From an uncultured Desulfobacteraceae bacterium (GTDB lineage: Bacteria; Desulfobacterota; Desulfobacteria; Desulfobacterales; UBA5852): a stretch of DNA of 64,000 bases. The notes beneath the pieces were generated by a model. That model saw nothing but the letters and a program-made list of their open reading frames with translations. It was not told the DNA's origin and did no database searches. Where the stretch lies: positions 149,045 through 213,044 of the forward strand of contig CAJXSL010000003.1 in the NCBI GenBank assembly GCA_913060875.1, read 5' to 3'. The translations under genes were made by a program, and so were the position numbers. Position 1 is the stretch's first letter, and each line of letters begins with the position of its first letter. Shown piece by piece: positions 27,767-37,951 of this stretch.

Positions 27767-29389
27767 TTGTCGCTATTTGAAAAAAACGATTCAGAAACCT
27801 TTGACTCGAGGCCCGTATTGGAAACCCAAGTGCTCATTATCGGCGGCGGTGTTACCGGGACTGGTCTGGCCCGCGATTTGGCCCTTAGGGGCATCGAATG
27901 TATCCTGGTGGAAAAACAGGACATCAACGCCGGCGCTTCGGGGGCCAATCACGGCCTGCTGCACAGCGGTGCCCGCTATATTGCCTCCGACCCGGCGGCG
28001 GCCGCCGAATGCCACCGGGAAAACCGCCTGCTGAAACAGCTGGCCCCCCACTGTATCGAAGACACCGGCGGCCTTTTTGCCGCCGTGGCCGGCGACGACG
28101 AAACCTACATCGCCGATTTTCCTGCGCTGTGCCAGGCCAGCGGCATACCCTGCAAAGCGTTGACGCCTGCCGAGGCCCGGGAGATGGAGCCGTGCCTTTC
28201 CGATCGCCTGATCGCCGCCTATGCCGTGGACGACGCGGCCATCGATCCCTTCAAACTGTCGCTGGACCATATGGCCCAGGCATTAAGGCACGGCGGCCGG
28301 CTGATACGGTTTTCCCAGGTGGTCGACTTCCGGATCAAGGCCGGGCGCATCGTTGCGGTGATGCTGCGCAACAACCTGACCGGCCGGATATCAGAGGTGC
28401 ATGCCGATGTGGTGGTCAACGCCGCCGGCGCCTGGGCCGGCCAGGTGGCGGACCTGGCCGGGATCCCCATCAGGATGCGCTATTCCAAGGGCAGTCTGCT
28501 CGTCACCCATCATCGTATGGGGCGCCGGGTCATCAACCGCCTGCGCAAGGCCTCGAACGGCGACATCCTGGTGCCCGGCGGAACCGTCTCCATTTTGGGA
28601 ACCACATCGGAGCGCTGCGAATCCCCGGATATCATTTATCCGGAAATCCAAGAGGTGGACCACATTATCGATGAGGGGGCCGCCATGATTCCGGACCTGG
28701 CAACCACGCGCTATATCCGTGCCTACTGCGGCGTACGCCCCCTGGTCAGCTCCGGGGAGGACGGCGACGATCGCAGTGTCAGCCGCGGTTTTTCCCTGAT
28801 CGATCATGCCGACCAGGATCCCGGACTGGAGAATTTCATTACCATTACCGGGGGCAAGCTCACCACCTTCCGCCTGATGGCCGAAAAAACGGCCGACCGG
28901 GTGTGTCGGCGGCTCGGAATTTGTCGCCCCTGCCGTACCCACAGCGATCCCCTGCCACAGACGATGGACGCTCGCTGGACCGAACCGGGATTGACCCCCA
29001 GCCTTTGGGTTCGAAAAAACGACCCCGATGATATGCTGGTGTGTGAATGCGAAATGGTCTCCCAGAGCATTGTCGATCAGATCGTGGAATCGATCCGCCA
29101 CCAGAACGGCGAACCCAGCCTCAACGCCATCGGCCTGCGCAGCCGGATCGGCAAAGGCCCCTGCCAGGGCACGTTTTGCAGTCAGCGACTGGCGGCCTAT
29201 TTATATGACCGGGGCGAACTAACGGGTGATGCGGGGTTGCGGGATCTGCGCACCTTTCTGGAAAAACGCTGGCGAGGCCAACAGCCCCTGCTGTGGGACA
29301 TCTCCCTGGCCCAGGCCGAACTTCTGGAAGCCATGCACAGCGGCCTTTTCGGGCTGGAAACTGTCGATGCGACCCCACAGGAACCCTAA
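27767..29389 (+). CDS. glpA: Anaerobic glycerol-3-phosphate dehydrogenase subunit A
   Basis: A 540-residue FAD enzyme that oxidises glycerol-3-phosphate to dihydroxyacetone phosphate. It has the FAD-binding GGGVTGTGLARDLALRG, GASGANHGLLHSGARY, and ITGGKLTTFRLMAEKT. The C-terminal BFD-type [2Fe-2S] region (LVCECEMVSQ and GKGPCQGTFC) distinguishes anaerobic GlpA from aerobic GlpD. The start is uncertain: TTG at 27767 without a clear ribosome site, or TTG at 27818 with CGAGG 6 bp upstream, which begins just before the FAD motif. glpB and glpK follow. Confidence 0.92.
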   Translation: MSLFEKNDSETFDSRPVLETQVLIIGGGVTGTGLARDLALRGIECILVEKQDINAGASGANHGLLHSGARYIASDPAAAAECHRENRLLKQLAPHCIEDTGGLFAAVAGDDETYIADFPALCQASGIPCKALTPAEAREMEPCLSDRLIAAYAVDDAAIDPFKLSLDHMAQALRHGGRLIRFSQVVDFRIKAGRIVAVMLRNNLTGRISEVHADVVVNAAGAWAGQVADLAGIPIRMRYSKGSLLVTHHRMGRRVINRLRKASNGDILVPGGTVSILGTTSERCESPDIIYPEIQEVDHIIDEGAAMIPDLATTRYIRAYCGVRPLVSSGEDGDDRSVSRGFSLIDHADQDPGLENFITITGGKLTTFRLMAEKTADRVCRRLGICRPCRTHSDPLPQTMDARWTEPGLTPSLWVRKNDPDDMLVCECEMVSQSIVDQIVESIRHQNGEPSLNAIGLRSRIGKGPCQGTFCSQRLAAYLYDRGELTGDAGLRDLRTFLEKRWRGQQPLLWDISLAQAELLEAMHSGLFGLETVDATPQEP

Positions 29390-29417
29390 CCCCAATAACC
29401 CTGCCCCGTGAGAGCTT

Positions 29418-30722
29418 ATGAGCACCACCCGACCGGAAATACATTGTGAATTGCTGGTGATCGGCACAGGCATGGCCGGCATGGCCGCCACGCTTTTTGC
29501 CGCCCGACGCGGGATCGATACGGTGCAGGTGGGCATGACCGGTGAAATCAACTTTGCCAGCGGACTGTTGGATCTTCTCGGTGTCCACCCGGTGGCGGCG
29601 GGTCAGACCTGGACCAACCCATGGGAAGGCATTCGCCAGCTCATCGCCGACCAACCCCTGCACCCCTACGCGCGCATCGGCATCGACGCCATCCAGGCCG
29701 CCATGGCGGAATTCATCGATTTCCTGAACGATGCCGGCTTGCCGTATCGTTATGAACCCCGAAAAAATGCCCGGGTCATTACCCCCGTAGGCACCCTGAA
29801 AACCACTTATGCCCGCCCCGCTACCATGGCCGCGGTGGACCGGGCCCTGGCCGAAAACCCACCGGGTCTGCTGGTGGATTTCCCCGGACTCAAAGGGTTC
29901 AGCGCCCGCCAGATCCGTGCCGCCCTGGAGGCGCAATGGCCCGGGCTGCGGGTGGTGCGTCTGCCCTTTCCAGGCCTTGAGGGCGAATTGCAGCCCGAAC
30001 GCATGGGCCGACGACTCGAAGTGCCCGCCGCCCGGCAGCAGCTGGCCGATACCATCCGCGCCCATCTGGGGGATGCCCGCATCGTAGGGCTTCCGGCTGT
30101 TTTGGGAATCGCCCGCACCCCCCAGGTGTGGGCCGACATCCAGAAAGCCGTTGGCGTACCCGTGTTCGAAATCCCCACCATGCTGCCATCCATCACGGGA
30201 TTGCGTCTGCGGGAGTGTTTCGAACAACATTTTCCGCAAATGGGTGTCAAATCCCACTATCAAAAAAAAATTCTTGCCATGCCCCGGCGCCTCGACCAGT
30301 CTTTTATCGCCTCGGTGGGCGGAAAATCCCACGAGTTGAGTGTACGGGCCAAGGCGGTCGTTCTGGCCAGCGGCCGTTTTTTCGGCCAGGGGCTGCATGC
30401 CGACCGCCACGCCATTCGGGAAACCATTTTCAATCTGCCTGTCTACCAGCCGGCCGATCGCTCCCGTTGGCATCGCAAGGCGTTGTTTCACAAGGACGGG
30501 CATCCCATCCATCACGCCGGGTTGGCCGTCGACAACCGGATGCGCCCCGCCGATACGACGGGCCGGTTCGTTTACCCCAACCTGTTTGCCGCCGGCTCCA
30601 TTCTGGCCCATCAGGACTGGATTCGCCAGAAATGCGGCTGCGGGCTCGCGATCGCCAGTGCCTATGCGGCCGTGCGAGCTGGCCGGGATTGGTTGCGGTC
30701 AGGCCGGTCAACACAACCATGA
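29418..30722 (+). CDS. glpB: Anaerobic glycerol-3-phosphate dehydrogenase subunit B
   Basis: A 434-residue FMN/FAD-type subunit. The N-terminus carries a dinucleotide-binding loop (LLVIGTGMAGMAATLFAARRG), and VVLASGRFFGQGL and NLFAAGSILAHQDWI are typical of GlpB. It works with GlpA and normally with the iron-sulfur membrane subunit GlpC. No glpC lies between glpB and glpK or anywhere else in the window. It starts 28 bp after glpA. Confidence 0.92.
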   Translation: MSTTRPEIHCELLVIGTGMAGMAATLFAARRGIDTVQVGMTGEINFASGLLDLLGVHPVAAGQTWTNPWEGIRQLIADQPLHPYARIGIDAIQAAMAEFIDFLNDAGLPYRYEPRKNARVITPVGTLKTTYARPATMAAVDRALAENPPGLLVDFPGLKGFSARQIRAALEAQWPGLRVVRLPFPGLEGELQPERMGRRLEVPAARQQLADTIRAHLGDARIVGLPAVLGIARTPQVWADIQKAVGVPVFEIPTMLPSITGLRLRECFEQHFPQMGVKSHYQKKILAMPRRLDQSFIASVGGKSHELSVRAKAVVLASGRFFGQGLHADRHAIRETIFNLPVYQPADRSRWHRKALFHKDGHPIHHAGLAVDNRMRPADTTGRFVYPNLFAAGSILAHQDWIRQKCGCGLAIASAYAAVRAGRDWLRSGRSTQP

Positions 30723-30824
30723 TAACGAATCCATGCCAATAACGGCCATCCTGATGGTCTGTATATGCTATAATGCTTGCGCATCGATGCATTTTCTTTA
30801 ACGTCGGAAGAAAGGAGTGCCGCC

Positions 30825-32333
30825 ATGGGCAGCTATATCGGCGCGGTTGACCTGGGAACCACCAGCAACCGGTTCATCATCTTCGATCGACAGGGGCGCA
30901 TTGTCGGCCTGGACCAGAAAGAGCACGAGCAGATTTTTCCCCAACCGGGCTGGGTGGAGCATGATCCCATGGAAATCTGGCAGAACACCCAGGCGGTCAT
31001 CCGGGGAGCCCTTGGCAAAAGCGGTATCAAAGGCAGTGAACTGGCCGGTATCGGCATCACCAATCAGCGCGAAACCACGGTGGTCTGGGACCGAAACACC
31101 GGAAAGCCCCTTTATAACGCCATCGTCTGGCAGTGCACGCGCACCGACGGCATCTGCAACACACTCATGGCTGACGGGGGGCAGGATCGGTTCCGGGCGC
31201 AGACCGGGCTTCCCATTGCGACCTATTTTTCCGGGCCGAAAATCAAATGGATCCTGAACAACGTCCCCGACGCCCGTGCGGCGGCCGACAAGGGCGATGC
31301 CCTCTTCGGCACCATTGAAACCTGGATGATCTGGTGGCTGACCGGGGGGCCCAAGGGCGGCGCCCATGTCACGGACGTGACCAACGCCAGCCGCACGCTG
31401 ATGATGGATCTGCAGACCCTGTCATGGGATGACGAAATCCTGAAGATCCTGGAGATTCCAAGCCAGATGCTGCCCCGTATCGTTCCGTCGATCGACCACG
31501 ACACTTGGGGGCATACCCTTTTGGATGGGCCCTTCAAAGCCACGGTGCCGGTTTGCGGCGCCCTGGGGGATCAGCAGGCCGCCCTGGTGGGTCAAACCTG
31601 TTTTGATGTGGGTGAAGCCAAAAACACCTATGGAACGGGTTGCTTCCTGCTGCTGAACACCGGCCACGTGCCGGTGGCCTCCCGGCACGGACTGCTGACC
31701 ACCCTGGGCTACCAGGTAAGCGGCGAGAAACCCGTCTACTGCCTGGAAGGATCCATCGCCATTGCCGGGGCGCTGGTCCAGTGGTTCCGCGACAATTTGG
31801 ACCTCATCGACCAGGCGCCGGAGATCGAACAGCTGGCCCTCTCGGTGGACGACAACGGCGGCGCCTATATCGTACCCGCCTTCTCGGGACTTTTCGCCCC
31901 GTATTGGCGTTCGGATGCCCGCGGGGCCATCGTGGGTCTGACCCGTTTCGTCAATAAGGGCCACCTGGCCCGGGCGGTATTGGAAGCCAACGCCTTCCAG
32001 ACCCGTGACATCGTGGAGGCCATGAACAAGGATTCCGGCGTGGACCTCACCAGCCTCAAGGTGGACGGCGGCATGGTGGGCAACAACCTGCTCATGCAGT
32101 TCCAGTCCGACATTCTCAATGTCCCGGTCATCCGACCGACCGTCACGGAGACCACCGCCCTGGGCGCGGCCTATGCCGCGGGTCTGGCCGTGGGATACTG
32201 GTCCGGTCAGGATGAACTGCGGAAAAACTGGTCCGTGGACAAGACATGGGAGCCCGACATGGCGTCAAGCGCGCGGGAGAAGGCGTACCGGAACTGGCAG
32301 AAAGCCGTCGAGCGAACCTTCGATTGGGTGTGA
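30825..32333 (+). CDS. glpK: Glycerol kinase
   Basis: A 502-residue FGGY-family kinase that phosphorylates glycerol. [17 protein letters not shown] is the N-terminal phosphate loop; [26 protein letters not shown] and the C-terminal [21 protein letters not shown] are classical glycerol-kinase signatures. The start was set at the ATG after AAAGGAG. Last gene of glpA-glpB-glpK. A 10-bp hairpin follows. Confidence 0.97.
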   Translation: MGSYIGAVDLGTTSNRFIIFDRQGRIVGLDQKEHEQIFPQPGWVEHDPMEIWQNTQAVIRGALGKSGIKGSELAGIGITNQRETTVVWDRNTGKPLYNAIVWQCTRTDGICNTLMADGGQDRFRAQTGLPIATYFSGPKIKWILNNVPDARAAADKGDALFGTIETWMIWWLTGGPKGGAHVTDVTNASRTLMMDLQTLSWDDEILKILEIPSQMLPRIVPSIDHDTWGHTLLDGPFKATVPVCGALGDQQAALVGQTCFDVGEAKNTYGTGCFLLLNTGHVPVASRHGLLTTLGYQVSGEKPVYCLEGSIAIAGALVQWFRDNLDLIDQAPEIEQLALSVDDNGGAYIVPAFSGLFAPYWRSDARGAIVGLTRFVNKGHLARAVLEANAFQTRDIVEAMNKDSGVDLTSLKVDGGMVGNNLLMQFQSDILNVPVIRPTVTETTALGAAYAAGLAVGYWSGQDELRKNWSVDKTWEPDMASSAREKAYRNWQKAVERTFDWV

Positions 32334-32351
32334 CCGGGGCGGTCAACAACG

Positions 32352-32380
32352 GCGCCGCAGCGGTTGGAAGGCTGCGGCGC
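32352..32380. terminator. Hairpin between glpK and the YkgJ-type gene
   Basis: A perfect 10-bp stem GCGCCGCAGC / GCTGCGGCGC with a 9-nt loop, between convergent genes. No T-run follows on either side, so it is terminator-like only. Confidence 0.5.
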
Positions 32381-32412
32381 AATGGACGACCCGATGGGAA
32401 CGCGTATTACCG

Positions 32413-33198
32413 TCAGGCGTTCGTCTGCGGTGATTTCACTTTGAAATCGCCGATCTTATAAAGGATGAACTTCAGCCAGCGCATACCGAAATTCAACAGC
32501 TCCACCTCATCGTTCTTGATTTTGGCCTGGGTGGCCGCATCGATATCGTAGCGGTCCAAAAAGGTGCTGCTGAAAACGAACTCCCGAAACTTGTCGATAT
32601 TGTAGCTGGCCAGAAAGAACATCTGCTTGCTCTGTTCGGTCAGTTTGATGTTCTGGGGAAAAGAGCGCTTGCGCACCACCAGATCGGTCCACTCCGCGTT
32701 GATCTCGTCATGGCGGTCCACGCCCTGGTCTTTGCGCCACTCCGCCACCGTCTGGGTCTTGTCTTCCTCAAATCCCCGGCAGTGGGCCTCGTCAACGAAA
32801 AAATAAAACCCATCGTCGTCCGCCCCTTCCTTGTGGGTCAGGGACGCTACACCCAGCGGGTAATAGCGGCAGGTCGTGGGACGGTCCTCATAAACGATGC
32901 AGCCGTCATCCCGGACGAACGGGCAGGACTTCTGTTCGTCTTCCAGCAGCTTCAGGGTGACCACCGGCAGATCCGTCTTTTCCATGATATGGGGTTCCGT
33001 ATAAATGGCCAGAAACTCCTCCGAGGTCAAACCCAAGCGGTTCTTCAACCGGATAATGTCATAAGGTGTCAGAATAATATTGATCCCCCGGCAGCACTTC
33101 GTAAAACAAGATACACCGGGATGGCATTTGAATTTAAAGCGGTTTTTAAGACCCACCTGCTCCGGGGTAATTTGGGCCATATTCTCGTTATCTGTCAT
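32413..33198 (-). CDS. YkgJ-family cysteine-cluster protein
   Basis: A 261-residue protein with the CxxxCC-type cluster of the YkgJ/UPF0153 family: CHPGVSCFTKCCRG near the N-terminus, then CPFVRDDGCIVYEDRPTTCRYYP. Members are thought to bind iron-sulfur or zinc, but their function is not settled. The C-terminal half (residues 130-261) is helical and beyond the core domain. It stands alone, convergent with glpK. Confidence 0.8.
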   Translation of the reverse strand: MTDNENMAQITPEQVGLKNRFKFKCHPGVSCFTKCCRGINIILTPYDIIRLKNRLGLTSEEFLAIYTEPHIMEKTDLPVVTLKLLEDEQKSCPFVRDDGCIVYEDRPTTCRYYPLGVASLTHKEGADDDGFYFFVDEAHCRGFEEDKTQTVAEWRKDQGVDRHDEINAEWTDLVVRKRSFPQNIKLTEQSKQMFFLASYNIDKFREFVFSSTFLDRYDIDAATQAKIKNDEVELLNFGMRWLKFILYKIGDFKVKSPQTNA

Positions 33199-33375
33199 CG
33201 TGGTTGCTCGACCTCCACCGCATCGCGGTTCTCACTGCATTGATTAACAATATCCATTCTCATTAGCCGCCAAAACATCCCCTCCATAGCGGAGTTGCCG
33301 GGGGAAGTCAAACCGGCGACCCGGGCACCGACGCGTCGAAAATGGCCGGAATGCACCGGCCGGACAACTTAAAGC

Positions 33376-33403
33376 TTGATTTAAGATGACAACATGCTAT
33401 GAA
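33376..33403 (+). promoter_or_regulatory. Promoter-like pair before the PPC-domain gene
   Basis: TTGATT, 16-bp spacer, TATGAA, 47 bp before the ATG at 33451. The surrounding bases are A+T-rich compared with the neighbouring genes. Confidence 0.4.
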
Positions 33404-33450
33404 TTTTTGGTAATTAATTAAACGGTTAGTATTCTTTGGAATTCGGGATA

Positions 33451-33909
33451 ATGGGGGCATGGCGGCATTACCGGCCGGGAAGACGCTTTCTGGGGCGTCT
33501 GAACGGTGATGAAGACCTCATCCAGGCGGTAACCGCTGTAGGCATCAGGGAACAAATCCTAACGGCCACCGTGACCGTGACCGGTCGCATCTCACGCCTG
33601 ACGGTCGGCACTTTCGATCCCCGCCAGCAGGTTTACGTCACCCGCACGGAAAAACGCCCCATGGAGATCGTTGCCTGTCATGGGGTGCTGACGACCGGGG
33701 GGGCTGGACCCTTTTTGCATGCCCACATCATGCTGGCGGACGAGGAAACCATCATCGGGGGCCGGCTGTTTGCACCAACCCTTGTTGCTGAAGCCGAATG
33801 CGTAGTCGCGGAGCTTACCGGCCCGCCGGCGTATCGCAGCTACGACACCCGTACCGGTCAGCTTGCCCTGGCCTTTCACCCAACCGCACCGGATGACAGC
33901 GGCCTGTAA
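33451..33909 (+). CDS. PPC (DUF296)-domain protein
   Basis: A 152-residue protein of the PPC/PCC fold. RLNGDEDLIQAVTAVG, TATVTVTGRISRLTVGTFD, and the histidine loop GPFLHAHIMLADEETIIGGRLF are the usual marks. Plant homologues contact DNA; bacterial ones are mostly uncharacterised and trimeric. ATG at 33451 is chosen because the domain begins there; a TTG at 33436 is possible. It lies 37 bp upstream of ilvE and may be co-transcribed. Confidence 0.82.
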   Translation: MGAWRHYRPGRRFLGRLNGDEDLIQAVTAVGIREQILTATVTVTGRISRLTVGTFDPRQQVYVTRTEKRPMEIVACHGVLTTGGAGPFLHAHIMLADEETIIGGRLFAPTLVAEAECVVAELTGPPAYRSYDTRTGQLALAFHPTAPDDSGL

Positions 33910-33946
33910 CCCGGTCGTCGATGCAAGATCTTAGAAGGAGAACGTT

Positions 33947-35008
33947 ATGGAAATCGCCATCACCAAAGCCGCTTCGTTAAAATCTAAACCTGAAGCCGAC
34001 CGGCTGGGATTCGGTACGCTTTTTACAGATCATATGTTCAATATGGACTACGACCCTGAAAATGGATGGCATCATCCCCGTATCGAACCCTACGATGCGA
34101 TACCGATGGATCCGTCCACCATGGTCCTCCATTACGGCCAGGGCGTGTTTGAGGGCCTGAAAGCCTACCGTACAGCGGAGGGCAACATCCAACTGTTTCG
34201 GCCCCAGGAAAATTTCAAGCGTCTGAACAACTCCTGCCGATTGCTGTGCATCCCTGAATTCGATGAGACCTTCATGCTGGCCGCGCTGAAACGTCTGCTG
34301 GAGATCGAAAAAGACTGGGTCCCCAACGCGCCGGAAACCTCGCTTTATATCCGGCCCACCATTATTGCCATGGACCCCTTTCTGGGGGTGCGCGCCTCGC
34401 ACACCTACCGCTATTTTATTATTCTATCGCCCGTGGGGGCCTATTATCCGGAGGGGTTCAACCCCATAAAAATCCTGGTCACCCGGGAACACGTCCGGGC
34501 GGTGCGGGGGGGCGTTGGCGAAGCCAAAACCCTGGGCAACTACGCGGCCAGCCTGCTGGCCGGCGACAAGGCCCACCAGGCCGGTTATACCCAGGTACTT
34601 TGGCTGGACGGCGTGGAGCTGAAATATGTGGAAGAGGTGGGCTCCATGAACATCTTCTTCGTCATCGGTGACGAATTGATCACCCCGGCCCTGAACGGCA
34701 GCATTTTGCCCGGCATCACCCGGGATTCGGTGCTGGATCTGGGCCGCAAGTGGGGCCTCAAGGTTTCCGAACGCCTGATCAGCATCGACGAAGTGGTCAA
34801 CGCCCACGAGGCCGGCCAGCTCAAGGAAATCTTCGGTTCGGGGACCGCCGCCGTCATCTCGCCCGTGGGCGAGCTGAACTATGACGGCCGCATCCTTAGC
34901 GTGGGCGACGGAAACGTCGGCCCCCTGTCGCAAAAACTCTACAAGGCGATTACGGAAATCCAGTACGGCACCGCCGAAGACGCCATGGGGTGGGTCGAGC
35001 ACATTTAA
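33947..35008 (+). CDS. ilvE: Branched-chain amino acid aminotransferase
   Basis: A 353-residue class IV aminotransferase of the long (type II) form. YGQGVFEGLKAYR and SLYIRPTIIAMDPFLGVR occur near the N-terminus; the PLP lysine is in GEAKTLGNYAASL; VEEVGSMNIFFV and GSILPGITRDSVLDLG follow. It interconverts Leu, Ile and Val with their keto acids. AGAAGGAG precedes the ATG. A small hairpin (GGTTGC/GCAACC at 35014-35033) separates it from the next gene. Confidence 0.95.
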   Translation: MEIAITKAASLKSKPEADRLGFGTLFTDHMFNMDYDPENGWHHPRIEPYDAIPMDPSTMVLHYGQGVFEGLKAYRTAEGNIQLFRPQENFKRLNNSCRLLCIPEFDETFMLAALKRLLEIEKDWVPNAPETSLYIRPTIIAMDPFLGVRASHTYRYFIILSPVGAYYPEGFNPIKILVTREHVRAVRGGVGEAKTLGNYAASLLAGDKAHQAGYTQVLWLDGVELKYVEEVGSMNIFFVIGDELITPALNGSILPGITRDSVLDLGRKWGLKVSERLISIDEVVNAHEAGQLKEIFGSGTAAVISPVGELNYDGRILSVGDGNVGPLSQKLYKAITEIQYGTAEDAMGWVEHI

Positions 35009-35061
35009 CCCCAGGTTGCTTTTATCGGCAACCGCAAAAACTGTTCCGTGGGGAAAAAAGG

Positions 35062-36453
35062 ATGACAACAATGGACCTGCAACGGAACGACCATTTCGAC
35101 CAATTCGAAGCAAAAATGTCCGCCGCCGGGCTCGATGCCATGGTGATCGACACTTTCGGCGCCTATTACCGCCAGGTAATGACCGGCCAGAAAGGGATCA
35201 TCCCGGATGACACCATTCGCCCCCCCCGGGAAGACGAGGTCATCCCGGCGGCGTCCCTCGAAGCCTATGCCGAGGCTGGGCATATCGCCCTCGGGCAGGC
35301 GGTCCGGATTACCCTGAACGGCGGCCTGGGCACCAGCATGGGGCTGACCGGCCCCAAATCCCTGCTCACCGTAAAAGACCAGAATACGTTTCTGGACATC
35401 ATTGTGGCACAGTCGGCGCGGCTGAACATCAAGCAGGTCTTCATGAACAGCTTCAGCACCCAGGAGGCCACCGAAGCCGCCCTCCACCGTATGGCACCCG
35501 CCACGCCGCCGATGATGTTCATGCAGAACCGGTTTCCGAAGATCCTGCAGGCAAATCTGGCGCCGGCAACATGGCCGGCCAATCCCGCTCTGGAATGGAA
35601 CCCGCCGGGCCATGGGGACATTTACACTGCCATGGCCACTTCCGGCATCCTGGATCGACTGCTGGACCAGGGAATCCAGTACGCGCTGATCTGCAATTCC
35701 GACAATCTCGGCGCCACCATGGACGAATGGATTCTGGGCTATTTTGCCCGCCATAACCTCCCGTTTCTCATGGAGGTCGCCCGCCGCACGGCTGCCGACG
35801 CCAAGGGCGGTCACTTGGCCGTCAATCCCGCCGGAGGGCTACTCCTGCGGGAATCGGCCCAATTCCCCCCCCAAAGCCAGGGGCGGGAAATCGGCATCTA
35901 TTCCTATTTCAACACCAACAACCTGTGGGTCAATCTGGCCGCCCTGAAAGCACTGGTCGTCCAAGACACGACCCTGCCACTGCCGCTGATTCTGAATTCC
36001 AAAACCCTCGACCCCCGGGATGCCCGCAGTCCGGCCGTCTACCAGGTGGAAACGGCCATGGGGGCGGCCATCGCCCTTTTCGAGGACGCCCGCGCGATTC
36101 AGGTCCCCCGGACCCGGTTCTTTCCGGTCAAAACCTGCAACGACCTGCTGGCGGTCCGCTCGGATGCTTTCCGATTGAATGCCCAAATGGTGTTGGAGCC
36201 TGACCCGGCCTTGACGCCCCCCGGCCCACAAATTGATCTGGATCCACGCTTTTATCGTAAAATCGACATGTTCGACGACCGCTTTCCCAGCGGTGCACCG
36301 TCGCTTCTCCGTTGCAGGCTTCTTCGGGTTGTGGGCGATGTACGTTTTGAAGGTAACGTGACCATTACCGGCAATGTCACCATCACCAACACCCGAAATC
36401 GTCAGGTGACCATTAAGGCCGGCACCAGCATCGACCAGGACTTGCAACTTTAA
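35062..36453 (+). CDS. UTP-glucose-1-phosphate uridylyltransferase (UDPGP type)
   Basis: A 463-residue pyrophosphorylase of the eukaryote-like UDPGP family, not the short bacterial GalU. The uridine-binding loop is LNGGLGTSMGLTGPKSLL; MFMQNRFPKIL, NSDNLGATMDEWILGYF and FFPVKTCNDLLAVRSDAF are conserved UGPase blocks. The C-terminal GNVTITGNVTITNT forms the usual beta-helix. It makes UDP-glucose and heads the alpha-glucan gene block. Either of two ATGs (35062, 35071) could start it. Confidence 0.92.
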   Translation: MTTMDLQRNDHFDQFEAKMSAAGLDAMVIDTFGAYYRQVMTGQKGIIPDDTIRPPREDEVIPAASLEAYAEAGHIALGQAVRITLNGGLGTSMGLTGPKSLLTVKDQNTFLDIIVAQSARLNIKQVFMNSFSTQEATEAALHRMAPATPPMMFMQNRFPKILQANLAPATWPANPALEWNPPGHGDIYTAMATSGILDRLLDQGIQYALICNSDNLGATMDEWILGYFARHNLPFLMEVARRTAADAKGGHLAVNPAGGLLLRESAQFPPQSQGREIGIYSYFNTNNLWVNLAALKALVVQDTTLPLPLILNSKTLDPRDARSPAVYQVETAMGAAIALFEDARAIQVPRTRFFPVKTCNDLLAVRSDAFRLNAQMVLEPDPALTPPGPQIDLDPRFYRKIDMFDDRFPSGAPSLLRCRLLRVVGDVRFEGNVTITGNVTITNTRNRQVTIKAGTSIDQDLQL

Positions 36454-36619
36454 TTCCCGGACCTACTATTCACTGGATTGAAAGAGACCATAGATGCGGT
36501 CAATGCGCAGCGTCGGCCCGGGACACACCCACCCGATCCGCTGAGCAGGTGCCGCCGACCAGTCCGGGCCCGCCCTTTTGAAGGGGGAAAACCACCGTCT
36601 GCCCGACGGAAAAAGGATC

Positions 36620-37903
36620 ATGTCACCCATCAGTCAAACAACATCGAAAAACATCGGATTCGTGGCCACACGCTTCGCCGGTACGGACGGCGTGTCCCTG
36701 GAAGCGGCCAAATGGGCGGAAGTATTGAGCGAGGGCGGCCACCGCTGCTTCTGGTTGGCCGGCGAGCTGGACAAGCCACCGGAAATCAGCGAACTGGTGC
36801 CTGAAGCCCATTTCCAGACCACCCGTAACCAGGACATCTCACGGGCGGTGTTTGGTCACAAGGCCCGCCCGCCCGCCGTGACCGACGCGATCCATGACCT
36901 GCGCCATGTTCTGAGAAAACGCCTGCACAATTTTATCCGACGTTTCGATCTGGACATGCTTATCGTTCAAAATGCTCTTACCATTCCCATGCAGATTCCG
37001 CTGGGCCTGGCCCTGTCCGAGGTGATCGCGGAAACCATGATTCCCACCATCGCCCACCACCACGATTTTTACTGGGAACGGGTGCGTTTCTCGCTCAATG
37101 CCGTGGGGGACTACCTGCGCATGGCCTTCCCCCCCCGCCTGAACAATGTCGAGCATGTCGTCATCAACTCCACCGCCCAGGAGGATCTGGCCCATCGCAA
37201 GGGCTTGTCCTCGGTCATCATCCCCAATGTTCTCGATTTCGCCCACCCGCCGAATTCGCATGTGTCGTGCAGCAGCACCCTGCGTGAAAGCATCGGTTTG
37301 GGTTGCGACGACATCATGATTCTGCAACCGACCCGGGTGGTGCAGCGCAAGGGCATCGAACATGCCATTGAACTGGTCAAAGAACTCAAAGATCCGCGCT
37401 GCAAACTGGTCATATCCCATGCTGCCGGCGACGAGGGCTACGATTACGCGGAATGGCTCCAGGAAGACGCCCGCAAAAGGGGCGTCGACCTGCGATTTCT
37501 GGAAGCCCCGACGACCCAGGCGAGCCCGCCGGCCCATGAGGTGTTCCGGCACCTTTCCCTCTGGGATATCTACCCCCACTCCGATTTCATTACCTATCCC
37601 AGCCTGTATGAAGGCTTCGGCAACGCCTTCCTGGAGGCGGTCTATTTCAAAAAACCGCTGTTGATCAACCGCTATGCCACCTTTGTCAAAGACATCGAAC
37701 CCCAGGGGTTCGACCTGGTTGTCATGGACGGGTATCTCACCGGCCAAAACGTGCGCGCCGTTCGGGCCATTCTGGATTCACCGGAAAGACGCGATGCAAT
37801 GGTGAACCATAACTATCACGTGGCAATGCGGCATTACTCTTATGGTATTCTGCGCGAACGCCTGGGCAGCCTGATGCTGAATTTTTTCGGGATAGGCAAC
37901 TGA
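36620..37903 (+). CDS. Glycosyltransferase family 4 protein
   Basis: A 427-residue GT-B enzyme. The acceptor domain begins IGFVATRFAGTDGVSLEA; IAHHHDFYWERVRF sits near the cleft; the donor domain has ILQPTRVVQRKGIEHAIELV and the E-x7-E motif in SLYEGFGNAFLEAVYFKKPLL. The sugar donor and acceptor cannot be read from the sequence. Between the UDP-glucose pyrophosphorylase and a debranching enzyme, it could build a glucan primer or a glucosyl solute. AAGGA precedes the chosen ATG. Confidence 0.85.
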   Translation: MSPISQTTSKNIGFVATRFAGTDGVSLEAAKWAEVLSEGGHRCFWLAGELDKPPEISELVPEAHFQTTRNQDISRAVFGHKARPPAVTDAIHDLRHVLRKRLHNFIRRFDLDMLIVQNALTIPMQIPLGLALSEVIAETMIPTIAHHHDFYWERVRFSLNAVGDYLRMAFPPRLNNVEHVVINSTAQEDLAHRKGLSSVIIPNVLDFAHPPNSHVSCSSTLRESIGLGCDDIMILQPTRVVQRKGIEHAIELVKELKDPRCKLVISHAAGDEGYDYAEWLQEDARKRGVDLRFLEAPTTQASPPAHEVFRHLSLWDIYPHSDFITYPSLYEGFGNAFLEAVYFKKPLLINRYATFVKDIEPQGFDLVVMDGYLTGQNVRAVRAILDSPERRDAMVNHNYHVAMRHYSYGILRERLGSLMLNFFGIGN

Positions 37904-37951
37904 TATGCCTGACACCCGCTACAACCGGCATCGATCGACCTGCAACCCTGA

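Noticed and set aside
35014-35033. Hairpin after ilvE as a terminator
   Set aside because: Only 6 bp and no T-run; the next gene starts 28 bp later on the same strand, so it is more likely incidental.
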